A stretch of 64,000 nucleotides of DNA from Phaseolus vulgaris (GCF_000499845.2 NW_027174128.1:1-64000); one strand, 5' to 3'. Counted from the first letter of the stretch, positions 9,224-19,160 are shown. Notes: a model not told the origin generated them from the letters alone. Numbers and translations are program-made.

Positions 9224-12200
9224 ATGAGAAAGATGAGAAGCAATCGTTCCAGTCCCGTGGCTCCTGTCGCTGCCGAAGGCGACACCGCCATGACCATGGC
9301 GCAGATGGCAGAGATGATGCGCTCTTTGCAGGCAACCGTGGAAGCCTCGCGCGTCGAGCAGGCAAGGATACATGAGGACCTGGTCGCCTCTCGCGCCAGG
9401 AACGAGGAGCTCAGCAAGGTAACTGAGGAGCTGCGTCGAGCTCTTCAGGAGCAGCAGGGACGCTCTTCTGCTGAAGAGGTGGCACCGTCGACGCCACCTC
9501 GTGTTTTCCCAATGCCATTTGTTCAGGCGATTACCGACACGCCTATCCCCACGAGCGTGGTTCCGGTTAAAGCTGTTTTTACCGGCGTGGAGGTTCCAGA
9601 GGCTCATCTGACCACGTTCCACACACAGATGATGCTGTCGGGAGGGTCAGACGCCGTTTACTGCAAGATGTTCGTGAGCACGCTCCAGGGAACGGCGATG
9701 GAGTGGTTTGTGAGCCTGCCTAATGGCCACATAACCAATTTTCAACAATTCTCGAAAATCTTTGTCGAGCAGTATGTTGTGAATAAGGCACCGCCCAGGG
9801 TGTCCTATGATCTGTTTGATATACGACAGTACCATGGGGAGTCCCTCAGAGACTACCTCAATCGCTTCGGAGCGCAGATGGTCAGATCGCCGGCCAAGGA
9901 TGAAGAAATGCTGGTCTATGCCTTCAAGAAGGGCGTGCAGCCAGGGCCATTCTGCGAGGCCTTGATCAGGGCTCATCCAGCGACGTTTGCTGAAGTCAGG
10001 CGACTTGCGGTGGCCCACATCGCCGGCGAGAGTGAAGTCGCCGAGAAGAGAGGCAGCGTGGCTCCCGCCAGGCCACGCGCCCAGACCAGGATCCAGCCGC
10101 AGAGGGTGCTGGAAACGGCGGCGGCGGCCAGAAAAGACCAAAGGACTCGCTATCCTTACGATAGGAGAAATAAGGGAAGAAGCCAAGCACGCCAGCAACC
10201 AGCACGCCAACAACCAGCACGCCGGGAATACAATCGCCCGCCTAAGCACAAATTTGTCATGGGACTAGCGGACCTGATCGCTATCCCTAACATATCTGCT
10301 AGGTTGAAGGCGCCCGAGAAGGTGGGAGACAAGGTGCTGGGGTCAAAGCCGGACGCCTGGTGCGAGCTCCACCAGTGTTTTGGCCACAACCTGGACTCGT
10401 GTTTGTCTTTAGGATACCAGCTCGACGATCTGGTTAAGAGCGGGTTCCTAAACGACTATCTGCTGGATAGAAGGACGGGGGGAGCGTCGAGTTCCCAGCC
10501 AGCAGGTGGAGAAGCCCAGCAACACGAGATGCCTATCCATGGGGAGATCCACACCATTGCAGGGGGTTTCTCAGGTGGTGGATGCACCGCATCGCAGCGG
10601 AAAAAGTACGCGCGACCGGTAATGGCAGTGGACATGTTTGAAGATCACTCGCCAGAAGTGGACATTACGTTCACAAAGCAGGATCTTCGGGACGTTGTGC
10701 CTCACGACAACGATCCCATAGTTATTTCGTTGATAACAGCAGGGAGGAAGGTCCACCGAGTTCTGGTGGACCAAGGAAGCTCGGCAGACGTGATGTTCTG
10801 GCCGACTTTCACGCAGCTGGAATTGCCCCTTGACCAGCTAAGGCCCTATGGAGGGTGCTTATATGGATTCGTTGGCGACCAGGTGGAGGTCAGGGGGTAC
10901 ATTGAGCTGAGAACCACGTTTACAGATGAGGCTGGGTCAAGGACGGAGAAAATCAAGTACCTCATCGTAAACGCCCCTTCAGCATATAACATCCTGTTGG
11001 GAAGGCCCACTCTTAACAGGATAGGCGCCATCCCGTCGACACGGCACATGAAGGTGAAGTTGCCGTCCATGGAATGGGTGGTGATCACGATCAAGTCTGA
11101 TCAGAAAGAAGCGAAAAGGTGCTATGAGAATAGCTTGAAAAACAAAAGATCAGTGAGCTATGTAACAACCACCCCACCTCCCGGCGTGAAGCCCAGACCG
11201 CCGGTATCAGAGGAGGCCGCCGGAAGGGATGTAGAGATGATAGACGCTGAGCTGGGGGAGAGAAATGCTGGCCTGGAGGAGGAAGAGGCGCGGAATCGCC
11301 CCGAGGAAGCGAGAGAACTGGGAATCGCCAAGGCGGTGATCGCCAGAGAATCCAGGCCCAAACCTGTCGAGCAGTGGCTCGAGAAGGAGATTGGAGGGAA
11401 AGTTTTCAAGCTCGGAAGATCTCTGGAGGTCGATCTCCAGGACCAGATCGCCAAGGTGATTGAGCGGCATCTGGACGCGTTTGCTTGGTCCGCTTCGGAC
11501 ATGCCCGGGATCGATCCCGACTTCTTGTGCCATCATCTAGCGATGGACAACATGGTGAGACCGGTGCGACAAAGGAGAAGAAAATTCAATGAAGAGAGGA
11601 GACAGGCGATCAGGGACGAAACACAGAAACTCCTCGCTGCAGGCCACATCAGGGAAGTCCAGTACCCTGAGTGGTTGGCAAATGTCGTACTGGTGAAGAA
11701 GAGCAACGGGAAATGGCGCATGTGCGTCGATTTCACCGATCTGAACAAAGCTTGCCCAAAGGATTCGTATCCTTTACCAAGCATTGATGCCCTGGTTGAT
11801 AGTGCTGCAGGGTGCAAGCTGCTGAGTTTCCTGGATGCCTTCTCGGGCTATAATCAGATCAAGATGCATCCCATGGACGAAGAGAAAACAGCCTTCATGA
11901 CGGAGAGGTCGTGCTACTGCTATAAGGTGATGCCGTTTGGGCTGAAAAACGCGGGGGCCACGTACCAGAGGTTGATGGATCGAGTACTTGCACCAATGCT
12001 GGGAAGGAACGTGCAAGCCTACGTCGATGACATGGTTGTGACCTCGCAGGAGAAGAGCAAGCACGTTGCAGACTTGGAAGAATTGTTCACGACGATCGCC
12101 AAGTTCAAGTTAAAGCTCAACCCGGAGAAATGCATTTTCGGCGTGGAGGCTGGGAAATTTTTGGGTTTTCTCTTGACTGAAAGAGGAATAGAAGCTAACC

Positions 12201-14677
12201 CGGACAAGTGTGCCGCCATCTTGGCGATGAGAAGCCCGGCTACGGTGAAAGAAGTCCAGCAGTTGACAGGTCGGATGGCAGCCCTATCTCGCTTCGTGTC
12301 AGCTAGCGGAGAAAAGGGGCATCCCTATTTCCAATGTCTGCGGCGCAATAACAAGTTCGCTTGGACGAAAGAATGCGAGGAAGCTTTCGTCAAGCTAAAA
12401 GAGTATCTGGCGAGCCCGCCGGTTCTGTGCAAACCGCTGGCGGGTACCCCTCTCAGGTTGTATTTCGCTGTGACTGAGAGGGCGGTGAGTGCGGTGCTCG
12501 CCCAGGATCAAGATCAGGCTCAGAAGCCCATTTATTTTGTGAGCAAGGTGTTGCAGGGCCCAGAAACGAGGTATCAGGCCCTGGAGAAGGCTGCGCTAGC
12601 TGTGGTGTTTTCGGCGAGAAGGTTGCGCCACTACTTCCACAGTTTCATAATACTGGTGATGACTGACCTGCCCATCCAGAAGGTCTTGAAGAAACCTGAC
12701 GTTGTGGGAAGAATGGTGAAGTGGGCAGTGGAGTTGTCAGAGTTTGACATTAAATATGAGCCCCGAGGCCCGATCAAGGGGCAAATCTTTGCGGATTTTG
12801 TGGTCGAGCTCTCATCAGAGGCGACGCGGGTTGAAGGAGACGATTTCCGTTGGGTACTCTCGGTGGATGGATCGTCGAACCAGCAGGGCAGCGGTGCTGG
12901 AGTCATATTGGAAGGACCCAACGGCGTGCTGATCGAACAATCGTTGAGATTTGCTTTCAAAGCCAGCAACAATCAAGCAGAGTATGAGGCGCTGATCGCC
13001 GGGATTTTGCTGGCCAAAGAGATGGGAGCCAGGGTGTTAATGGCTAAGAGTGACTCGCTGCTAGTCACAGGGCAAGTAACAGGCGAGTTCCAGACTAAAG
13101 ATCCACAAATGGCGGCTTACTTGGCGTATGTGCAGGAATTGAAGAGTTCCTTTGCCTCTTTTGAAGTAGTGCATGTGCCCCGAGAGCAGAATGCCCGAGC
13201 TGACTTGCTTGCTAAGCTCGCCAGCTCAGGCAAGGGGGGTAGGCAGAGGACGGTGATTCAAGAAACTCTGAAGACGCCGAGGGCATTTATAGCAGATCAC
13301 CTGGTCCTTCAGATAAGCAAGTCGACGGAGAGAGCAGCGAGGAGCCATAAGTCTTTGACGCAAGAAACCCTGAGATCGCCGAGAGTGAGAGCAGGTCGAG
13401 GAGAGAAGACGGACGTGATGCAGGTCTGCGCCGCCCATGAGCCAGACACTTGGATAACACAGTACAAGCGGTGCTTGGCAGATGGCCTCCTCCCGCTAGA
13501 TCCAACAGAAGCTAGGAAGGTAAAGAAAAATTCCAGCAAGTATACATTGATTGATGGCGATCTGTACAGGTTTGGGTTCACTCACCCACTCCTGGAATGT
13601 ATACACGGCGAGAAGTGCACAAGAATTATGGCAGAGCTCCATGAAGGTATATGCGGAAGCCACGTCGGGGGTCGAGCTCTGGCCGCGAGGACTCTCCGTG
13701 CAGGCTACTATTGGCCATCTATGAGAGAAGATTGCAAGAAGTATGCCCAATGCTGTAAACAGTGCCAGCAGCACGCCGATTGGCATAAGGCGCCTCCCGA
13801 GGAGTTGAAGTCGATCTATAGCCCTTGGCCGTTTCATACTTGGGGAATCGACATCCTGGGACCTTTCCCGCTGGCGATCAGGCAAATGAAGTACTTGGTG
13901 GTGGCGATTGAGTACTTCACCAAGTGGATTGAAGCGGAACCAGTGGCCCAGATCACCGCACACAAGATCGAAGGCTTTGTATGGAAGAACATCGTGTGCC
14001 GGCTTGGAGTACCTAAGCGCCTGGTGTCAGATAATGGGACACAGTTTGCAAGCCACCTGTTGAAGAAGCTTTGCGAAGGGGTAGGAATTCAACAAGTGTT
14101 TGCATCCGTCGAGCACCCTCAAACAAATGGCCAGGTGGAGTCAGCTAATCGGGTGTTGTTGAGAGGTTTGAAGAGAAGGCTTGAGAAAGCCAAGGGAAGT
14201 TGGGCTGAGGAGGTGCCCCGTATAGTCTGGGCGTACCACACCACCGAGCAGTCCGGAACCCATGAGACCCCGTTTAGCTTGGTCTATGGGTGTGACGCCA
14301 TGATTCCGGTGGAGATCCAGGAGAGCTCGCCGAGATTCCAGAACTTTGTAGAGGAAGACTCGAATGAAGAGAGAAGGCTGAACCTGGATCTGCTGGATGA
14401 AGTCAGGGAAGAGGCAAGGCTGAAGGCTGAGGCGGTGAAGAGGAGGGTCGAGCGAAGATACAACTCAAAGGTGATGCCAAGGCAGTTTAGAGAAGGCGAC
14501 CTGGTGATGAGGAAGGCCCACCAGTACGAGATGGAGAATAAACTATCACTCAAGTGGACTGGACCGTTCAGAGTAACCGAGGCGCTCGGGAACGGGGCCT
14601 ACCGCTTAGAGACGCTGGAAGGAGGGGCGATTCCTCGCACCTGGAACGCCACACACCTGAAGTTGTACTATAGTTAA
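9224..14677 (+). CDS. gag-pol: Tat gag-pol polyprotein (gag, protease, RT, RNase H, archaeal-type RNase H, integrase)
   Basis: One uninterrupted frame of 1817 residues encodes the whole replication machinery of element A. I chose the Met at 9224 (MRKMRSNRSS) over the first in-frame Met at 9182, because the 14 residues before it look like leader. Gag: capsid domain at about residues 125-240 and an unusual zinc knuckle, CELHQCFGHNLDSC (CX2HX4HX4C), near 380. Protease: VDQGSSADV with Asp516. RT: FSGYNQI near 873 and YVDD at 933. A Ty3 RNase H spans about 1076-1200. A second, archaeal-type RNase H spans about 1208-1332, with VDGSSNQQGSGAG (Asp1215), NQAEYEAL, KSDS and NARADLLAKLA. Integrase: zinc finger His1473, His1480, Cys1511, Cys1514; catalytic Asp1543, Asp1603, Glu1639 (35 residues between the last two); GPF/Y motif near 1778. 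No key residue is missing. Gag and pol share one frame, so gag excess must arise some other way. Confidence 0.95.
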   Translation: MRKMRSNRSSPVAPVAAEGDTAMTMAQMAEMMRSLQATVEASRVEQARIHEDLVASRARNEELSKVTEELRRALQEQQGRSSAEEVAPSTPPRVFPMPFVQAITDTPIPTSVVPVKAVFTGVEVPEAHLTTFHTQMMLSGGSDAVYCKMFVSTLQGTAMEWFVSLPNGHITNFQQFSKIFVEQYVVNKAPPRVSYDLFDIRQYHGESLRDYLNRFGAQMVRSPAKDEEMLVYAFKKGVQPGPFCEALIRAHPATFAEVRRLAVAHIAGESEVAEKRGSVAPARPRAQTRIQPQRVLETAAAARKDQRTRYPYDRRNKGRSQARQQPARQQPARREYNRPPKHKFVMGLADLIAIPNISARLKAPEKVGDKVLGSKPDAWCELHQCFGHNLDSCLSLGYQLDDLVKSGFLNDYLLDRRTGGASSSQPAGGEAQQHEMPIHGEIHTIAGGFSGGGCTASQRKKYARPVMAVDMFEDHSPEVDITFTKQDLRDVVPHDNDPIVISLITAGRKVHRVLVDQGSSADVMFWPTFTQLELPLDQLRPYGGCLYGFVGDQVEVRGYIELRTTFTDEAGSRTEKIKYLIVNAPSAYNILLGRPTLNRIGAIPSTRHMKVKLPSMEWVVITIKSDQKEAKRCYENSLKNKRSVSYVTTTPPPGVKPRPPVSEEAAGRDVEMIDAELGERNAGLEEEEARNRPEEARELGIAKAVIARESRPKPVEQWLEKEIGGKVFKLGRSLEVDLQDQIAKVIERHLDAFAWSASDMPGIDPDFLCHHLAMDNMVRPVRQRRRKFNEERRQAIRDETQKLLAAGHIREVQYPEWLANVVLVKKSNGKWRMCVDFTDLNKACPKDSYPLPSIDALVDSAAGCKLLSFLDAFSGYNQIKMHPMDEEKTAFMTERSCYCYKVMPFGLKNAGATYQRLMDRVLAPMLGRNVQAYVDDMVVTSQEKSKHVADLEELFTTIAKFKLKLNPEKCIFGVEAGKFLGFLLTERGIEANPDKCAAILAMRSPATVKEVQQLTGRMAALSRFVSASGEKGHPYFQCLRRNNKFAWTKECEEAFVKLKEYLASPPVLCKPLAGTPLRLYFAVTERAVSAVLAQDQDQAQKPIYFVSKVLQGPETRYQALEKAALAVVFSARRLRHYFHSFIILVMTDLPIQKVLKKPDVVGRMVKWAVELSEFDIKYEPRGPIKGQIFADFVVELSSEATRVEGDDFRWVLSVDGSSNQQGSGAGVILEGPNGVLIEQSLRFAFKASNNQAEYEALIAGILLAKEMGARVLMAKSDSLLVTGQVTGEFQTKDPQMAAYLAYVQELKSSFASFEVVHVPREQNARADLLAKLASSGKGGRQRTVIQETLKTPRAFIADHLVLQISKSTERAARSHKSLTQETLRSPRVRAGRGEKTDVMQVCAAHEPDTWITQYKRCLADGLLPLDPTEARKVKKNSSKYTLIDGDLYRFGFTHPLLECIHGEKCTRIMAELHEGICGSHVGGRALAARTLRAGYYWPSMREDCKKYAQCCKQCQQHADWHKAPPEELKSIYSPWPFHTWGIDILGPFPLAIRQMKYLVVAIEYFTKWIEAEPVAQITAHKIEGFVWKNIVCRLGVPKRLVSDNGTQFASHLLKKLCEGVGIQQVFASVEHPQTNGQVESANRVLLRGLKRRLEKAKGSWAEEVPRIVWAYHTTEQSGTHETPFSLVYGCDAMIPVEIQESSPRFQNFVEEDSNEERRLNLDLLDEVREEARLKAEAVKRRVERRYNSKVMPRQFREGDLVMRKAHQYEMENKLSLKWTGPFRVTEALGNGAYRLETLEGGAIPRTWNATHLKLYYS

Positions 14678-14740
14678 GAGCTTTGTAAGTAAAGACAAAC
14701 ACAATGTTATATCACAATGTCTCTGTTAAAACAGTTTGAA

Positions 14741-14792
14741 GGGGGCACTCTTTTTTCCCTAAGGAGGGTTTTTAATGAGGCTACCCAATAAA
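14741..14792 (+). terminator. Conserved post-pol block with AATAAA
   Basis: GGGGGCACTCTTTTTTCCCT is followed by AAGGAGGGTTTTTAATGAGG and ends in AATAAA, about 65 bases after the pol stop. CCCTAAGGAGGG can form a short hairpin. Close copies follow pol at 41575 and 44342 and occur twice in J. A polyadenylation or RNA-processing role is a guess; AATAAA is the only recognised signal. Confidence 0.5.
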
Positions 14793-14924
14793 AGAAGAGT
14801 TTTCGAAGTATAAGGTGTTTTCAGAGTGCATGTGCGCTATTTTCAAAAAGTTTTGAAGAAAGACCTTGTCATTTGTACATGATTTAAGGCAAGAAAAGAT
14901 ATATGGTGTGCTTTCTAAAAGATT

Positions 14925-15560
14925 TTAAGTCCTCATCGTTTTTCGGCGATCGGAGGCACCAGTTAAGTTTACAAAGTCCTCATCGTCTTTCGGCGATCGG
15001 AGGCACCAGATGAAAGACCTCAACGCCCTCGCGCGTCCTGAGGCAAGTAAAAGACCTCCTCGCCGTTGAGCGAATGCAGGCGAGAAAGAGAAAAAGTCCT
15101 CCGTGTTTCTGGGAGCGTGAAGATGTAACTCCTGGGGCAATGTAGAGGCAGGTTAAAGACCTCCTCGCCGTCGAGCGGGTGCAGGCGAGAAAGTTCCTCA
15201 GTGCATCCAGGGGGGGAGGAGATGTACACCCTGGGCAAGTTGAGGCACCATATAAAGTCCTTATCGCCGTTGCGCGAGCTAAGGCCAGTTAAAGACCTCC
15301 TCGCCGTCGAGCGAGTGCAGGCGAGAGAAAGAAAGGTCCTCAGTGCATCCAGGGGGGAGGAGATGTACACCCTGGGCAAGTTGAGGAACCAGATAAAGTC
15401 CTTCTCGCCGTCGAGCGAGTTAAGGCCATTTTAAAGACCTTCTCGCCGATGAGCGAGTTCAGGCGAGTAAAAAGTCCTTCTCGCCGATGAGCGAGTTCAG
15501 GCGAGTCAAAGACCTTCTCGCTTACATGCGAGCGTAGGCAAGATAAAATCCTTCTCATCT
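14925..15560 (+). repeat. 3'-UTR tandem repeats of element A
   Basis: About a dozen imperfect units of some 40-60 bp follow the pattern AAAGTCCTYCTCGCCGTYGAGCGAG, then TGCAGGCGAGAA. Each unit holds inverted copies of CTCGCC/GGCGAG. Two longer units (15190-15260 and 15335-15400) repeat a TCCAGGGGGGAGGAGATGTA segment. Tandem repeats at this position are typical of Tat/Ogre-type elements. Confidence 0.8.
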
Positions 15561-16107
15561 TGAACGAGTTCAGGTATGGTGAAGAGGGTGGAAGAAGTTT
15601 GAAAGGTGGCTAAGGTAGGTTCGAAGAGAAGGGGGCAAAGGAAGATTCCAAAGGGCGTTTCTACCCCAGATAAAGAAACGATTGCCAAAGCACGAGGCTA
15701 GAAAAAGCTAATGTTACCAAGGGGTCTTGGCGATCGGGAAAGGTTCAAACACGGCGAGAAGGTTGAAAGACTTGTTTGATAAGGCAGGTCGAGTGGGGCA
15801 TTGTTTGAGCCAATAATTGAGTTACAGTTTGTTGCTTGAAAGCTATTCTTATGATCAGGTTAGTGCCTCAAGAGCACAAGTTGTTTAAAGCGATTATTGC
15901 TTAAGTTTGAATTGACTCGAGGCAGTTACGTCAAAGGTCGCGTTTGCAAAATCGCTAAGTTAAAATCGACAAAGTTAAACATACAAAGAAGGCTAAAGCG
16001 CTCAAAAGGAGTCAGGGGAGAAAATATTCAAGTTTTTGCGATTGAAATAAGTAACTGTTCAAAACACATATGCACGAGTTTTTGTTACAAGGTATATACA
16101 AGCAAAG
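15561..16107. other. Spacer between 3'-UTR repeats and antisense ORF2
   Basis: About 550 bp with no coherent ORF on either strand and no further tandem repeat. It would contain the end of the antisense transcript. I could not identify a convincing polyadenylation signal for it. Confidence 0.4.
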
Positions 16108-17621
16108 TTATAAAGTAGCAGATGGGGTGGAGTTGGTTGAGCCTTCGGCGGGAACGACCTTTCCATCTACTACTTCGTTGTTTAACGACACCATGCTGAG
16201 GTCGAGATCAGGGAATAGGCATGCGAATTGCTCCCGAGCGGCTTCGAATCCAGCAACCAGAACCTGAGCGGAATTTAGTTTAAGTTCTTCAAATTGCCCT
16301 TGAAGTTCTTCAACCTGTTTCTTAAGCTCCTTGTTCTGCTGCTCCAGCTCTTCGACCTGTTTTCGGAGTTGTTCGTTGGTCTCTTGAGCATGGAGAAGGT
16401 CGTCAGCAACCTTCTTGGATTCTGTTTGAGCTTGGGTCAACTCGGCAGCCATCTTCCCTTTTTCCTTGTTGGCCTCGGTGAGATCAGCCATGGCGTCGTC
16501 CCTTGCTTTCTCTACTTGCCCAAGTAGCTTCTCGCGTTCGACCGACCTCTGCTCCAGTTTTTGCATCTTGGCGGCATCAGCTTGAATGTGAGCCTCCAGG
16601 TTGCTCGCCTTGGTGCGTAGAGGCACGATCTTGCTTTCTAGCTCAACTTTCTCTTGGGCAAGATCATGAATTTTGCAGCGAAGGTCAGCAGCTTCCTTGC
16701 GCGCCAGCCTAAGCTCGGTACTCAGGGCATCCTCCACTCGGGAGTGCTCCATTTCCGCGAGCGTCAGGCTGAATGACACCTTCTCCACCTCAACCTTCAT
16801 AGTGCTATTTTCGGTCTTGAGGTTGTAGAGATCGTCTTGAAGCCGCCTGGTCGAGCTCTCCATAGCCCTTGTTATGATCGATGGGATATCCTCTGCTATG
16901 GTTTTGAGTTTGGCAGTCAGAGGTTCCCACATCCTTGTGACTTCAAGGGAAAGGTTTGATGCTTGGAGAGGCGCCAGGGGGGCTTGTTGAGGGTTCTCGC
17001 CGCCACCTTCCTTAGCAGGATTTTCAGTTGTTGCTTCCTGGCGTGGCGACGCAATCGGGGATTCGGTAATTAGAATTGGAGAGGTGTGAGCAACATCATC
17101 CCCGATTGGAACGTTCTCCGCAGCTGAAGCGTTTGAAGGGGGGCCCCCTCCAGCTGAGATATGAGGCGTAGAGGCACTTGGGGGGTCCTCCAGAAAATTT
17201 GGCTCTTGAGCCTCAGCTGCTGGCGGCGCAGTGGCCAGTGGAGTTGCTTGGACTGGTGATGAAGGGGCTTGCGGTGTTGGCGATGAGGGAGGAGGAGCGG
17301 GCGTTGATGGTGGTGATAAGGTTGGAAGAGGGGGTGGAGCAGGTGGAGAAGATGGTGCCACCCTCTTCCTTTTCGTGACAAGGCCATCCTCTGTGACCTC
17401 GTCGTCCTCTTCTTCCTCCTCTTGGACGATTTGGGGGGCTTTCCGTTTTGGCCTCTTAAGGACCAGTTTCTTGCGCTGGGTGGGTTCCTTGGGCGGTGAT
17501 CGCCCATGAACGATAGCCTTCTCGACCGCCGAGTTGGGAACCGTCTGGGAACCGGTCGCCAACCCGTGGTTTCGGGCGAGCGCCTTTAAGTCGGCGAGCA
17601 TGTTCTTACCCAACATGGTGT
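16108..17621 (-). CDS. Antisense ORF2 / proposed exon 2 of the Tat antisense gene (Pro-rich plus coiled coil)
   Basis: This frame is open without a stop to 17742, but I place its coding start at a predicted 3' splice site at 17621, which joins it in frame to ORF1. The exon encodes about 504 residues. Near its start is MLGKNMLADLKALARNHGL. A basic stretch, KRPKRKAP, resembles a nuclear localisation signal and precedes an acidic EEEEEDDEV. A long Pro/Ala/Ser-rich disordered region follows, then about 200 residues of heptad-rich coiled coil (for example NEQLRKQVEELEQQNKELKK). The end carries VVDGKVVPAEG; element F ends its copy with VVDGKVVP too. No enzyme motif is visible. Known Tat elements such as Grande and Retand have antisense ORFs here; their function is not established. 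Confidence 0.75.
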
Positions 17622-17799
17622 CTGCATGAAACGAAAGTGCATGAGTTAGCTCAGAGAAGAAAAAGATAAGTGCATGAGGTAATGAAACGGCAAAGCAGGT
17701 ATGTGCAGAAAAGGTAAAACCAAAGTCTTGTGCGTATCGCACAAAACGCCCAGAAGCAGTATCAGAAGCAATGTCGAAACAAGAGTGTAGCGTCCTAAC
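17622..17799 (-). other. Candidate intron joining antisense ORF1 and ORF2, element A
   Basis: On the minus strand CAAATAG|GTTAGG and TTTCATGCAG|ACACC bound 178 bp with a pyrimidine-rich 3' end. Removing it skips the ORF1 stop codon at 17795-17797 and continues in frame into ORF2, reading ...EFQI-DTMLGKNM. Element F allows the same kind of join at 48329-48494. Without RNA data this stays a prediction. Confidence 0.5.
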
Positions 17800-18742
17800 C
17801 TATTTGGAATTCCAACTGGTCCTCAAAGAACTCGAAGGAGATCAGGGTGGGGGTCAGGAATGTTATGTTGGCATCTGCCACCCTCTTCCAGAATAGACAG
17901 AGGTCTCGGTCCAAAGCTCCCATGCTATCAGGACTTCTGGGCCTCCTGAAGCAGCTCTTGGACTCCTTCTTCCCCTTGTCCACCCAGTACAAGGGGAAGC
18001 CATCAAGCAGGGAAGTGTCTTTATCGTTTGCGCGTACTTGAATGAACTTCCCCTTCCAGTCCTTATACGATTGCTGGAAGATGGTAAAAATGGATCTCCC
18101 AGCAATTGCATTTAAGCTAACCCACAGGCGGTCGCCTGGGTGCTTGGCCTCAAAAAGAAACAAAAACACGTCCACCGACGCGGGCAGCCCCAGGTGGTCG
18201 CACGTTATTTGAAAGGCTCGAACAAACGCCCAGCTGTTGGGATGAAGCTGGGCGGCGGCAATGTTGAGCTCGGTCAAGAGTTCCCTCTCGAATCGGGTGA
18301 GAGGGAACCTGAGTTTGACCTTCTTGAAGAAGGTTGTGTAGACGAAGCAGAAGGGCCCGTCGGCGCTTACTTTGTCATCAGCGCACACTGGCAGAGCAGC
18401 GGGGCAAGGCAGCACCATCATCCTTTCGTCGTGCTCCTTGTGAAACGATTGATAGGCCTCGTCCCCCTTTGTCAACCGCAAAACTGCTCCCGCAGTGTTC
18501 ACCGACGAAGTCTCCTTTAGAAGGGTTGGGTTAGCCCAGGGATATAGCGTTTTGAAGTCTGGCAGAGGGGCGGGGGCTCCTCCAACGTTAGATGGAGTCG
18601 CCTGAGCCGGGACAGTTTGGGAAGATGCAGGCCTCTCAGCCTGCGAAGAGGAAGCACCACGAACTTGTGTCGGGTCGTGTGCTTGCGAAGAAGGGTTTCG
18701 TGCTGAAGGAGGGGGGTTCGGGGTGATCTTTGTGCGAGTCAT
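17795..18742 (-). CDS. Antisense ORF1 / proposed exon 1 of the Tat antisense gene (gypsy-type 'Transposase_28'-like domain)
   Basis: The 315-residue ORF begins MTRTKITPNPPPSARN. A Pro/Ser-rich N-terminus of about 70 residues leads into a globular region beginning LYPWANPTLLKE. Conserved blocks include RFPLTRFERELLTELNIA, LHPNSWAFVRAFQITCDHLG, LPASVDVFLFLFEAKHPG and YKDWKGKFIQV, ending LLDGFPLYW near residue 255. The same blocks recur in elements B and F (two copies), so the protein has been kept across diverged families. I recall this as the Pfam 'putative gypsy type transposon' family; the name implies no demonstrated transposase activity, and I see no catalytic triad. It lies opposite to gag-pol, between pol and the 3' LTR, so it needs its own promoter. 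Confidence 0.8.
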   Translation of the reverse strand: MTRTKITPNPPPSARNPSSQAHDPTQVRGASSSQAERPASSQTVPAQATPSNVGGAPAPLPDFKTLYPWANPTLLKETSSVNTAGAVLRLTKGDEAYQSFHKEHDERMMVLPCPAALPVCADDKVSADGPFCFVYTTFFKKVKLRFPLTRFERELLTELNIAAAQLHPNSWAFVRAFQITCDHLGLPASVDVFLFLFEAKHPGDRLWVSLNAIAGRSIFTIFQQSYKDWKGKFIQVRANDKDTSLLDGFPLYWVDKGKKESKSCFRRPRSPDSMGALDRDLCLFWKRVADANITFLTPTLISFEFFEDQLEFQIG

Positions 18743-18750
18743 GATAGCAA

Positions 18751-18982
18751 CTGCAAAGGAAGAAGAAAGAAAAAAACGATCAGGGAATTACAGAGGCTGA
18801 CTGGATCACAGAAGGAAGGTGAAAAAACGAACGAGTGTATGTTCGTCGCGACGATCAACAAAGCCCTAAGTTACGCAGAAGGAGAAATGGAAAAAACCCA
18901 CAGCATATGCACCAGGCAGTTACAGGATGATGCAAATCGGTGAAAATGCAAGGAAACCCAGCAGATGAAGGAAAGTAGTTAC
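18751..18982 (-). other. Candidate leader intron of the antisense unit, element A
   Basis: On the minus strand TCGAAAG|GTAACTAC and TTCCTTTGCAG bound 232 bp ending eight bases before the ORF1 ATG. Position and length agree with the candidate introns in B (217 bp) and F (221 bp). Confidence 0.55.
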
Positions 18983-19079
18983 CTTTCGATGATCAGGAAC
19001 GCGGTGAAGGGAGATAGTGATCTAGAGCGTCGAGGAACGTCGAGAGCTTTCGCAGAGGGAAGTTAGAGCGTTTTGCAAG

Positions 19080-19160
19080 CACGAAGGAAAGTGATGGAAC
19101 AGTGGAGCGTAATGGGTTTAAGGGTTTTCGAAATAAGTTAGGAAGCGCTAACGGCAGATG
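19080..19160 (-). promoter_or_regulatory. Candidate promoter region of the antisense unit, element A
   Basis: Upstream of the leader intron the minus strand reads GCGCTTCCTAACTTATTTCG then AAAACCCTTAAACCC. Similar stretches lie at the same distance in B (about 6470-6510), F copy 1 (about 45940-45985) and F copy 2 (about 49630-49675), each with GCGC, a TTAA/TTATA-like core and ACCC. Conservation outside coding sequence suggests regulation; calling it a promoter is inference. Confidence 0.35.

Noticed and set aside
9118..10268. Overlapping frames opposite to or shifted against Tat gag (also 35490-37980)
   Set aside because: These are shadows of the GC-rich gag frame; they shift or break between A and G while gag is preserved.
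14925..15560. Possible CRISPR-like array because of regular palindromic repeats
   Set aside because: Spacers are not unique, repeats are imperfect and the setting is a plant retrotransposon UTR.
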